DNA from: Ornithorhynchus anatinus
Taxonomy: Eukaryota; Chordata; Mammalia; Monotremata; Ornithorhynchidae
Reading direction: 5' to 3'
Length of the DNA stretch: 64,000 nt
Assembly: GCF_004115215.2 (NCBI RefSeq)
Contig: NC_041743.1
Coordinates: 42,828,305 to 42,892,304 of the forward strand
Every line of letters starts with the position of its first letter. Position 1 is the stretch's first letter. Below the pieces are notes generated by a model, which was given only the letters and a program-made list of their open reading frames with translations, ran no database searches and was not told where the DNA came from. A program made the position numbers and the translations under genes. Below, in pieces: positions 28,885-39,684 of the stretch.

Positions 28885-29715
28885 TCAATTAGATCTATTT
28901 ATCTATTTATTGATCTATTCTGATGCTATCGATGCCTGGCTACTTGGTTGGTTTCGCTGTCTGTCTCCGCCCTTCCAGACCGTGAGCCCGATGTGGGGTA
29001 GGGATGGTCTCTATCTGTTCCTGAACTGTACTTTTCCCAAGCGCTCAGTACAGTGCTCTGCACACAGTAAGCGCTCAATAAATACTACTGAATGAATGAA
29101 TAGCCGGGAGAGAGTTTATTAAAGCTGATGCTTAGGAGTTTCCTCGGTCAATTCCATCAGGGGGAATCGTTCGGGGGTCTCCCCTAGGTCCCTCCCTCCC
29201 GTGAAAGGGCGCAATAAATTGGTCTTTTACTGTTATTCTGTGCCTCAGTTTCCTCCTCTGTAAAATGGGGATTAAAACTGTGAGCCCCACGTGGGACAGG
29301 GGCTGTGTCCAACCCGATTTGCCTGTATCCACCCCAGCGCTTAGAAAAGTGCCTGGTAAATAGTAAGCACTTAACAAATACCACAATCATTATTATTATT
29401 ATTATTATTATTAGATCGGAATTAGAAGATGCAATCTCTGTGGTTTTCCACCACAGTTCCTTTCGCTTTGGGACGCTGTTGCAGAATATTACAATATTTA
29501 TCTCGGCTGCACTATTTGTAAATATTTTGGGGTTCTCCTCCCTCGGGATAAGAACTTGATACGTACCAATATTATTATTTATATTATTATAATTATTATT
29601 AGGCGTAAACCTCTTGCGGGAAGGGAATGTACCCGTTCTTTGATCTTACTAAGGGCTTAGTGCAGCGCGTAGCACCGAGTGGGTCCTGAGTAAAAGCTAT
29701 GACTACTATTAGAAG
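28885..29715 (+). repeat. L2 ends and Mon-1 3' half
   Basis: Sense L2 end 28885-29104, Mon-1 3' half 29235-29415 with (ATT)n, and an old L2 scrap 29578-29715. Confidence 0.7.
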
Positions 29716-29729
29716 AAAATGAGAAGGTC

Positions 29730-30430
29730 AATGAGATGAGAGAAAGGTGATTTGAGAAGGAGAGAGAAACGAGACCGGGCTGAGAGAGAGAGAGATGTCA
29801 ATTTTATTTTAAAGTTGATATCACGGACGTGTGTCTCAACGAGGTAAATCAATTTCGACGTTTCTTATAGAAAGACATCCAAGATTCAGGCGCCTTCTCC
29901 GGTGGAGTTTCGACTCTGAGGGCCAAGAGCGCTGTTCTCTTAATATTCCTTCATATTCCTGTGCGGCATTATCGCCATAATTCCTGATAAACGTTTGATA
30001 ACGATGCCTCTGACATGAATTCAGAAGCCATCCTTGAAGAGAAAAGGCCACAGGCCTCCGTCTTCTAAACAAGAGGGGAGAATGATGACAGGCACCTCAT
30101 TCGGGCCACTTGGAGGATACGGCCACGGGTCAAGGACTCAGTTTGCCTCCAAGTAAAGTTATTTTACTTGGAAATTAACACCTTTCCCAGGGCGTTTCTC
30201 CAAACCTGGTGGTCCCAGGTGGTGAGACCACCCCTTGGGTTTCCGGAGCTCCCTAGAGGCGAGTCCCCTAAAGTGAGAATCACCCAGGGTGTGAACTCGC
30301 ACAAGGTGAGAACGCCAGGTGAGAATCCCCCCAGTTGTCGATAAATAGTCCCGCTTGGAGTTGAGGAGAGACCACTTCTGGGGCAACCACGGAGGATCGT
30401 CTTGGGGAGGCCTCAGAACCGGGAGCGGAA
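29730..30430. other. Non-repeat island of unknown nature
   Basis: 29730-30080 is AT-richer than its surroundings, matches no local repeat, and on the minus strand has an open frame of 78 codons without an ATG start (30072-29836) and a possible AATAAA near 29808. 30080-30430 contains a TATA-like gataaatag (30339) 90 bp before the minisatellite. I cannot assign either part. Confidence 0.35.
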
Positions 30431-31650
30431 TCGAATCGGGAGAGGAGAGGAGCAGAAGCGAGCCGAGAGAGGAACGGCTTTGAGTCGAACCGAGAGAGGA
30501 ACGGATTTGAGTGGAACCGGGCCGAGCGAGGAACGGATGTGAGTCGAATCGGGCCGAGAGAAGAACGGATTTGAGCGGAACCGGGCCGAGAGAGGAACGG
30601 ATTTGAGCGGAACCGGGCCGAGAGAGGAGCGGAGCAGAAAGCAGAATCGAATCGAACTCAGAGCCGAAATGAGCAGCTTGGAGATGAGCAAAGGCGAGTC
30701 CCGGAGCGGCCAAACCGAGCGGGACCGAGACCGGAGCCAGGCCCGGACCAAGAGGGAACCCAGCCGAGATCGGAACCGAGTCCAGAACAGATTCGAAGCG
30801 ACTTTGGACGGGATCCAGGTCCGGGACAGAACCGAGGGCAGAGGGGAGAAGAAAAAAATCGAGGCGAGCCAGGCCCGGACCAAAACGGAACCGAACCGAG
30901 ACCAGAACCAAGCCCAGGTCAGTTTAGAAGGGATCCGGGCCCGGGGCAGGGCAGAGAAGACCGAGACCGAGCCGAACCGAGACCGGAGCCAGGCCAGAAC
31001 CGAGCCGAGGAGAGATCGGAACCAGGCCCAGAACGAATTCGAAGCGAGTTTAGAGTGGATCCAGGTCCGGGGCAGAGCCGAGAAGAAAAAGATCGAGTCG
31101 AGTCAGGCCCAGACCAGAACGGAACCGAACCGAGATCGGAACCAAGTCCAGAGCAGATTCGAGGCGAGTGTAGAACGGCTCCAGGTGCGGGGCAGAAACG
31201 AGAAGAAAAATATCGAAGCGAGTCAGGCCCAGGCCAGGACGGAACCGAACCGAGACCGGAGCCAGGCCCGGAATAAAACCCAGGCCAGTTTAGAACGGAT
31301 CCGGGCCCGGGGCGGAGCGGAGAAGAGCAAAACCGAGCCCGACCCAGATCGGAACCGGGCCCTGCACGAATTCGAAACGACTTTCCAAGGGATCCGGGCC
31401 CGGGGCAGGGCAGAGAAGAGCAAAGCCGAGCCCCACCGAGACCGGAATCGAAGCCGGAGCAGAACCGAAGCGAGAGGAGCCCAGGGCCAAAGCGGAGCCA
31501 GCTCGGAACCGAGCCAGGACCGGAGCCAGGACCGGAGCCGGGGCGGGACCGACCTCGACCGGGCCCAGACCAGAAGGGAGCCGAAGGGAGGGCGGAGCCA
31601 GGCCCGGAGCCCAGCCCCGGCGGGGACCGGACGGAGCGGGGAGCGGGGCC
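30430..31650 (+). repeat. Purine-rich minisatellite upstream of ELOA
   Basis: From 30430 to about 30640 a unit of roughly 30 bp (gagaggaacggatttgagc-like) repeats about six times. From about 30760 to 31480 longer units of about 90-130 bp repeat six or seven times, each containing gaaccgagaccggaaccag and gatccgggcccggggcag variants. The plus strand is purine-rich and T-poor, so stop codons are rare. Frame 3 (from ATG 30669) is open through the whole array and continues into ELOA. Units differ by substitutions and by a block of about 25 bp present or absent, so the array is old rather than freshly expanded. Confidence 0.85.
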
Positions 31651-31859
31651 CGGCCCGGGAGGGAAGAGGGAGCAGGAGGGCGGAGGAGCCCGGGGGTCCC
31701 GGGGTCCCGGTCCCGGTCCCGATCCCGATCCCGATCCCGGCCGGCGGCAGTTCCGCTTCCGTCGGGGGGGAGCGGGCGGGGAGGGGGGCCCGGAGGTGGG
31801 CCCGGCCGGGGCGGCGACGCCAGCCCAGTTCCGGCGAGGAGGCCGCGCCGGGGACAACC
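31650..31859 (+). promoter_or_regulatory. ELOA: ELOA CpG promoter and 5' leader
   Basis: A GC-rich, CpG-dense block ends at the ELOA start codon. It contains a short cccgatcccgat-type hexamer run (about 31700-31745). The 18 codons before the ATG read RRRQPSSGEEAAPGTT, resembling the PSSGEEAAP segment that, as I recall it, precedes this Met in the longer human ELOA protein. Translation may therefore begin upstream. Confidence 0.55.
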
Positions 31860-34800
31860 ATGGCGGCCCAGTCGGTCCTCCAACTGGTGGAGAAGCTGCA
31901 GTCCAGGCTGGCCGACAACCCCGACCCCAAAAAGGTCAGTGCCACCCCCCATCCCGTCCATCCCGGCCCCCCAACCGACCCCCCCGGAGGGCCGTTAGAG
32001 AGGAGAGGAGGGGGCGCCCCGTCACCGCCTAAAAATCCAAAACTCCGTCCCCCCCACCCCAGCAGATATTTATTTATAGGAATGTGCCCCCTCCAGAACC
32101 TAAGCTCCTCGAGGCCAAGGAAGGTGACTGTCGCTTCACTGATAAATCGAGGCCCGGGACCCCACGCAGCCCAGCAACCGGGGTTAAAGGTCAATTCCCC
32201 CGACCCCCGGCGCCACCCGAAACCGTCCTCTTCGTCCTTGGTTTTTTTCGGTGGGGGGGGGTCGGTCCGGGCTGCCCCCCACCCCCCGGCCCGGCCCGCG
32301 GGGCCCGGGAGCCGCATAGACGCGTCCCTGGATTTGGGCTCGGGGCCCGGAGATCCGGGACCGACGAGGGGGGCTCTCTAGGCCCCCCTCTCCCCGGGAC
32401 CCTCGAGGGATCCCCCGATTCCCCCCCCCAAAACTATCGCTTAGAAATTGGAGCCGGAAAGGGAAGGGGGATCGCAACTCTATCACCGAGCTTCCCCCCC
32501 CCCCCGCCCCGCAACGGTTAAAAAAAAAAAATAATACATGACAGTTCGCTGGTGGAAATTTGGCAACCCCCCCCTCGACTTGGCGATGGTCTCCAAATTT
32601 TCACGGGAGGAAGTCCAAGGGGGTTCGGTGGCGTCAACCCTAGAAATGAAACTCGGGTTTCCTCCGAAGAGGCTGCTTGGGGGTTTTCCTAGCTCCGATT
32701 TGGTGGGGCGGAGGAGTAGTTTGGGGAGGGGGATTCATCCGTTCGATCGTATTTATTAAGCGCTCACTCCGTGCGGAGCACTGGACTAAGACCATCCCTG
32801 CCCAAGGACGGGTTGGGCTTCGGCCGGATTGGGATCACCCCGGGGGGAGGGGTGGCCCTCTTTTTGGCTCAACCCGGACCCCCTTTCGAAGGCCAGAGCG
32901 GGGTGATCTCCCCTCTGCAAATCTAGGCAGGGGACGGCCCTAAGCCGAAGATCGCATTGTTTTCCCCTCGCATTTCTCTAGAGCTTTGACGCTATCTTTA
33001 TCTCATTGTGTGGGGTTAACATTGCCAATAACAATGTTTCTTTTTCTCCGCAGCTGCTGAAACATCTGAAGAGGCTCTCGGACCTGCCCATTACCATCGA
33101 CATCCTTGTGGTGAGTGCTCTGGGAGCCCTCCTCTCTCCCTCAGACTTCCCCGCTGCCTTCTCCGCCACGTCTTAAGCCCCCTCTGATTTCGTTTCCCGC
33201 CGGGATCGCCGTTCGGCCGTGTCTACGGAGCGCCGACCGCGGGCCAGGCACCGTACTGAGCGCTCGGTACGCGGCGCTAAGCGTCTGCCAGCCGGCGGAC
33301 TCCGATGACCTTCTCCCTGAGAGGCCTCTCTTGTGCAACTCCCCGGCCCGGCCCCGGCCCCCGCCCGTGTTTTCCAACCCCAGACTCCTTTCCCCCACCC
33401 CCGCCATCTCCCAACCCCACCGCGGTCGACTTCTGGTCCGCAACCCTCTTGCCTTGGCCAGTGGGGCGGACGGCCGTTAGGTGCCGCGGGTGACTCTGAA
33501 CGACATGTCCCTCCTCCTCCTCCATGTCCGTGTCTGCGGCGATGACGCTGACCGGCGATGATCTCTTTCTCGTGCAGGAAACCGGAGTTGGGAAAACCGT
33601 CAATGGGCTGAGGAAGCACGAGCTGGTCGGAGGCTTTGCCAAGGATCTGGTGGCTCGGTGGAAGAGGCTGGTGCCCACTCCCCAAGAAGTGGAAAGGTGA
33701 GTGGGGTGAAAGGGTATTTGTGAGGTGCCCCACACGTCCCAGAGTGTCGGGGGACCGTGCCTTTGTGGATCTGGGAGGTGCGCGGTGTCCCCGTCTGCGT
33801 GCTCCCCTCCCAGTCCGTCCCCCCGGACTGCGGGTCCGTGGTGGGCGGCGGTCTCCTTTAAAAGTCGATCTCTCTCGGTTGCAGGAGCACCCTGGAGGAG
33901 GAGGACCGGAGCGTTTCCCGGAAGAGACCCCGCGAGCCTTCCCCCAGGCCGCAGGTAGAGGAGGAGGACGACGATGACGCTGCTGCCGCCGTGCGAGAAG
34001 ACTGGAGGGCTTCCTGTAGCCAGTCACGCAGCCCCGAGCACAGAGGGAAGAAGGCCAAGAGGCTCCCCGGACCCGAGAGACCGGCCAGAGGGCCCCTCCT
34101 CGGCGAGCCGCGGGAGGACAGGAGCCGATGGGGCAAGGCCTCGCCCCTCTACTCTTCGGACCAGGAGTATTCGGACCCCGGCCAGGCCCAGTCCCCGGAG
34201 CCGAGCGGGAGCCCCCAGGGGACGTACCGGGACCCTTACCGGAGCCAGGAGCCGGGCGACGAGCCGCCCGCCGCCCACCGCAAGCCCCCCAGAGGCCCCG
34301 GAGAGCCCGGGACCCGGAGCAAAGAGCACAAGTCCGCACACCGGGACGGGCGGCGTGGTCCGGAGGCGGCCGGGAGCCGGGAGGAGGGCCGGCGGCCTCC
34401 CTCGGGAGACGGTGCCAAGGACAAGTTGACTCCGGCCGGTGGGCCCAAGCGGGAGAAGGAGAGAGAGGGCGGTGGCTCCAGGAAACGGCCCCTCCCCGAG
34501 GCCACGCCGGGCAACCAGGCCAAAAAGCCCAAGCTCAAGGACTCCGAGAGGCCCAAACCGGACAGGCCCAAGGCGGGCGCCGACGGCACGGAGGGGGCGA
34601 GATGGCGGTGGGACGAGGACCCGGCCCCCCGGGGCAGAGAGAAGGGCGCCGTCAACAGCACAAAGACTCAGGAAGGCAAGGCCCGGGCCCCCGACGCCGA
34701 CCGGAAGGCCGCCGCCCCTCCCCTAGCCGGACCGGCCGAGGCCGAGGCGGAAGACGAGTTCGAGCCGCCCACCATGTCGTTCGAGTCCTACCTCAGCTAC

Positions 34801-37800
34801 GACCAGCCCCAGAGGAAGAAGAAGAAGCCCCTGAAGGCCGCAGGCTCCGAGGGGGACAAGGGGCACCACAAGCAGAACGGCTCCAAGGCCGGCGGCAAGG
34901 GCTCGGATCCCGTCCCGAAACCAGCCAAGGAGACCGAGAGCAGACCGGAGAGGCGGCCGCCCGCGGACGGCCCGGCCAAGGCGAAGAAGGCGAGTGCCCG
35001 GGGCGCAGGCGGGGACCCTCTCGACCGGGCGGGACCGCCCGGCTCCGGCGCTCTCCTGCGTTGCGGCGCTCTCAACCCGTCCCTTTCCCTTTGCCAGATC
35101 CCCATCGACGTCGTGCCGACGCTCCCGGACATCCCCCTGCCCACGATGCAGACCACGTACCGGCCGCTGCCTTCTCTGGACCTGACGCCCCCCTCCCAGC
35201 CCAAGAGGAAAGGTGAGTCCGAGCGGGAAACGGGACGGCCAGAGGATCCGGCGGGGGTGGGAGCGGGAGCGGAGGGGCTGATTTTTCTCCGTGTTTCCCC
35301 CTCCAGTGGTCTCCTGGCCTCAGGAGGAAGAGGAGTCTGGATTCACTGGACGCAGGCTGAACTCCAAGATGCAGGTGTACTCGGGTTCCAAGTCCGCGTA
35401 CCTGCCCAAGATGATGTCCCTGTACGAGCAGTGCATCCGCGTCCTCAACAACAACATCGACTGTGAGTATTCACCACCCACCCCTCGATCCCTGGCCTGT
35501 TGGGCACCGTGGCCTCAGTCAGAAGGATCTCGGTCCTAATCCCAGCTGTACGTCTATATCTGTAATTTATTTATTCATTTATATTAAGGTCTGTCTCCCC
35601 CTCTACTCCGTGAGCTCGTCGTGGGCAGGGAATGCGTCCGTTTGTTATTGTATTCACTCTCCCAAAGCGCTTAGTACAGTCCTTTGCACACGGTTATGGC
35701 TCGATGAATACGATCGACTGCCACTGACTGCCTTGGGCGAGTCGCTTCACTTCTCTGGGCCTCAGTTTCCCTCGTCTGGAAACCGAGGATGAAGACGGTG
35801 AGCCCCATGTGGGTCAGGGGCCAACCCGATTTTCTTGGATCCACCCCAGCGGTTAGCACGTAGTAAGCGCTTGACCAATTCCACCGTTATTATTCCGGGG
35901 CCCAAGTGCTTAGAGTTGATCGCTACCACTGTGGCCCCTTGACATCGCTCCCCGCTCCTTCTTCTCTCTCTCTCTTCTTCCCGCTTCTTCTTCTCTCCCA
36001 CCTGCCCGCTCACCCCATTTCTCTCTCTCCCCACCAGCAATCTATGAAGTTGGAGGGGTCCCCTACTCGGTGCTGGAGCCGGTCCTGGAGAGGTGCACCC
36101 CGGAACAGCTGTATCGCATCGAGGAGTGCAATCACGTGAGTGATCCGGGGAGGGGCTGGAAAGGGGGCGTGGGGTGGAGCGACGAGCCGGGTGGGGTGCC
36201 CTCCCCCGGGGCCAGGAGCATGTGCGCACCACCTGCCGCTGAGGTTTAAGTGAGCCCCTGGGGCCGCCCCCCGGGTGGGCTCGGGAGGGATGGAGACGGG
36301 GCCCGGCCCTGACAACCGGCGGCAAAGGTCATGGGAGAATTCTCCAGTCTCTGGGCTTAGGAGGAGAAGAGGGCTCTCTCTGGGGCGACCAGGGTGGGTG
36401 GGGGGGGATGTCCAAGTCTGGGTGTGACCTTGGGCAAGTCTCTTTAACTTCTCTGTGCCTCATCTGTAAAACGGGGACTGCGCCCAACGCTATCTGTGTG
36501 TATCCCATTTGCTTATTGTTCTTATTAATTAGAATAATGCTTTGGCCCTAGGTGTTGATCGAAGAAAGCGATCAGCTCTGGAGGACGCACTGCCAACGAG
36601 ACTTTAAGCGGGAGAGGCCCGAGGAGTTCGAGTCCTGGCGGGAGATGTACCTCCGGCTGCATGATGCCCGGGAACAGCGGCTACTCCTCCTGACGCAGAA
36701 TATCCGCTCCGCCCATGCCAACAAACCCAAAGGTATGGGGTCCGGGCCCGAAACCCGGACCTTACAAGTCTTCTCGATTCTAAGATCATCGTGGGCAGGG
36801 AGTGTGTGTCTGTCTTACCGATACACCGGTATTTGTCTTTCAACAAATACATTCAACAAATACAATTGTTTTTTGTTTGACCGGAGTGGGCGGGAGGGGC
36901 CGGGGCTTTTCAGAGTTGTGGTTCGGGGTGACCGGAACCGCGGGAAACCGGGATTAATGATTCCTTGTGTCCCTGCAGGCCGCCAGGCCAAGATGGCCTT
37001 CGTCAACTCCGTGGCCAAACCTCCTCGCGACGTGAGGAGACGGCAGGAGAAGTTCGGAACCGGGGGAGCTGCCGTCGCAGAAAGGATCAAGTAAGTTTGC
37101 CGTCCCCCGCCTGCGTTCCCGCTCTCTAGTGCCGGAGACCGGAATTCCGCTGGTATTCCCAAAGCGCCCCCAGACATCCGGCTGCCCCTTTGGCTTTGCC
37201 CGGGTGGCCATCGTGTCCTAGCGGTAGCCAGACATCTCACCCCTACTCGTAAACTCTTTGAGGCGGGGATCGTATCTTGGGCAAGTCACTTCACTTCTTC
37301 GGGCCTCAGCGCCTTCATCTGTATAATGGGGATGGAGACTGTGAGCCCCGTGTGGGATAGGGACCGTGTCCAATCCGATTTGCTTGTGAAACAGTAATGG
37401 TTAAGCACAGTGCCTGGCCCATAGTCAGGCTTAGCAAATGATAAGGCTTTATCCTTATGATTACGTCTGCCTGTCGTACTCTACGGTGCTCTCGGTTGCT
37501 CTCCTCTCCTCCAGCTGCCCTGGGGGGGGGGCGGTCTTGGCTGTCTTTGAAGGGTCGATCAGGCTTTGTGTCTCTTTTGCAGGATCAAACCGGCCCCGTT
37601 CACCTCTGGCAGCAGCGGCGGCGGCGGCTACGCCTCGGGGAGCGGCTCCAACCACAGCAGCAACGGCCCGGCCTACGACGGCCCCAGCACAAGCAGCGTC
37701 CACTCCGCCCCGCACGTCGTGAGCTACGACCCCCGGAAGCCCCCCGTGAAGAGTAAGCGCCCCTGCGGCCGGGAGAGACCAGAGGGCGGGAAACGGTTTC

Positions 37801-37937
37801 TCCTCGGGGGGCGGTGGGGGCGGGGGGCCGGCGGGGGTGGGAACGACCGTGACCCGACGGGCTTTTCCGTTGCAGAAATCGCCCCCATGATGGCCAAGAC
37901 GATCAAGGCTTTCAAGAACAGGTTCTCCCGACGGTAG
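31860..37937 (+). CDS. ELOA: Elongin A
   Basis: Catalytic-stimulating subunit of the Elongin (SIII) complex, which suppresses RNA polymerase II pausing, and a substrate receptor of a CUL5 ubiquitin ligase; nuclear. Exons: 31860-31934, 33054-33110, 33578-33696, 33885-34989, 35098-35212, 35307-35462, 36038-36135, 36552-36732, 36979-37090, 37583-37752, 37876-37937; 749 codons (human 772 from the same Met). Residues 1-90 form the TFIIS-N-like domain ([28 protein letters not shown]). Exon 4 encodes the charged, disordered middle ending near [13 protein letters not shown]. Exons 6-9 encode the elongin A domain with the BC-box helix ([17 protein letters not shown]). The C-terminus [13 protein letters not shown] is unchanged from human. 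The exon 4 donor is GC (aag|gcgagt) and the following 108-bp intron is open and in frame. Confidence 0.96.
32737..32815 (-). repeat. L2 end fragment in ELOA intron 1
   Basis: Antisense gttcgatcgtatttattaagcg segment. It is the only clear repeat in intron 1. Confidence 0.75.
35495..35897 (+). repeat. Mon-1 with nested L2 end in ELOA intron 6
   Basis: A sense Mon-1 (35495-35545 and 35722-35897) is split by a sense L2 end (35545-35720). Confidence 0.8.
36416..37442 (+). repeat. Truncated Mon-1 pieces in ELOA introns 7 and 9
   Basis: Sense fragments 36416-36530 and 37270-37442, each lacking the head; exons 8 and 9 lie between them. Confidence 0.7.
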
Positions 37938-39655
37938 ACCGGCCCGGCCCAGGGGGGCGACGGCGGGGACAGGAAGAGGAAAACCCCACCGGAGTCCCCG
38001 GGCTCCGCCCCGCCGACGCCGCCGTCTCCGGGGCGGGGGCCGTGCCCGAGGCCTGACAGACAGTGCAGTATTCGCCCGCCGTCGCGAGAGACTTCGGAAC
38101 CCTCCTCCCGGGCTGGAAGCGGGGACCCCCACTGGAACCGCAGCCCCAGGGATTTCGCCACGCTGATGACAGAGACATGAAGACCCCCGTAAGGATTTTA
38201 AGGTCATTCGCACCTTGTCGCTATTTAACTTCTCCGTGAACTCTGAAGCATAGTCGGAATGATTCGAATATTGCCCACCCCATTCCGATGGCATTTATGA
38301 TCGGCCCGGTACTGCCCCTTCCCAGGCTTTCCCGGGAAGCGGGGCCGGACAGGTACCTTTGCCATCCTGACCCTTACGGTGGGAACCCTTCATCTGCATG
38401 TGAGAAGGCCTTGGCCTCGGGCAAAGGCAAAAGGACCCAGAGCTTCCACCCTGGCATCGATTCGGGCGAGGCTGGGCTGCCTCCTCACCCCCCATTCCTT
38501 TCGCTCCAGTCTAACTGGAATCCCTCCAAAGTCTGGGGGAGGAACCTGAGTTCCGCCGAGCCCAGCGTTTTACGCCTTTCCCAAGCCAAAACGTTTTTAA
38601 AGGGGTCAACGGAGCGGGGACGAACGCTGAGGCTTCCAACCCCCGGCAAAGACTTTCCGGTTTTAAAGTTGGCACTTTAATCTCTTAGTTTCCTGTGAAC
38701 TATTGCTGGCGGCGGACTGTTTTTAACATGTGTAATGGTGATGGGTAGAGCAGCGAGCTCGACGGGAGAGAGGGGGGCTCGGGTTGGAGACTCCCAACGC
38801 TCGGAAACCCGGCCGCATGGGGGAAAAGGGTGGAAAAGCGCGGGGATCGAAGCCAGGATTTTAATCGATCCGCCTCAGGGAGTAGAGGGGGGGAGGGAGG
38901 AGGCCGGGGTTTCCGGGTCCTGGGGGCTCGAAGAGGAAATCCATCAAAATAGGAAGGTGTTTCGGTGCACCTGTCAGCTGCCCAGCTGCAGCTGAGTAAG
39001 GACAATGACCTTAGTCGTGACAATAGGAAGAAGCGGGGCTCCCCACCCACCCCAGGACCTGGATTTGGGGATTTTTCCGGGGAGGCCACCCCGTGACCGG
39101 GGGGAAACGCCGTTTCCCAAGCCTCGCCCGTCGGGGAGGCCCCAAAGACGCGACTTAATGGTGTCCCGGTGTGAACACGGACACCCCTCCGACCGGAGTG
39201 GGAAAGGAGGTGCTCGCCTGTTTGCTGAGGTCTCAGAATGGGGGGTGGGGGGTGGGTGAACGTGGTCGGGGAGGGGGCCGTCGGTTAAACCAGTTGGCAC
39301 AAACGACTGAAAGACACAAGCAGCAACGGAGCGTTGCCTGATCAATCTGTTTCCTTTGTGAAAACTTGTGTGCAATCCTTAATTTTCTGTGCTACACTAC
39401 AAGCGAACCACCAAACGGCAAAACTAGCCCTCCGTGAGTGCGGCGGATGGTTTTTAGGGGCCTTTTCCCTAGGGTTGGGGCGGGGAGGGAAACGAGGTAT
39501 TTCAATCTGCATTTGTATTTTGGTCCCCAAATGTAAATACAATTTTCTATGTTACTTTTTTGTGGTAACTACCAAGATGAATATTTTAATTAGATAAGTT
39601 ATATGAAAAGGAAGGAAAAATTCCACGTCTGAATAAAGGAGCAAGCACTGGATTT
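37938..39655 (+). other. ELOA: ELOA 3'UTR
   Basis: About 1.7 kb of sequence free of recognisable SINE or L2, ending 18 bp after AATAAA (39632-39637). The distal part becomes AT-rich (39300-39650). Repeats resume immediately after the poly(A) signal, which fits a constrained UTR. Confidence 0.7.
39632..39637 (+). terminator. ELOA: ELOA poly(A) signal
   Basis: AATAAA in gaataaaggagc, at the end of the repeat-free 3' region of ELOA. Confidence 0.7.
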
Positions 39656-39684
39656 TCTCTTGTCTTTCTCTTCCTTGGGTCCCA

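Noticed and set aside
29836-30072. Minus-strand 78-codon frame
   Set aside because: It begins with TTG rather than ATG, has no recognisable domain, and codon use cannot be judged at this length.
30080-30430. A solitary LTR upstream of the minisatellite
   Set aside because: There is a TATA-like word, but no matching terminal ends, second copy or internal viral sequence. No retroviral or other virus-derived element could be recognised in the window.
30603-32381. A separate 592-codon gene over the minisatellite
   Set aside because: The frame is explained by a T-poor repeat plus ELOA exon 1 and runs past the real ELOA donor at 31935. No independent coding signal.
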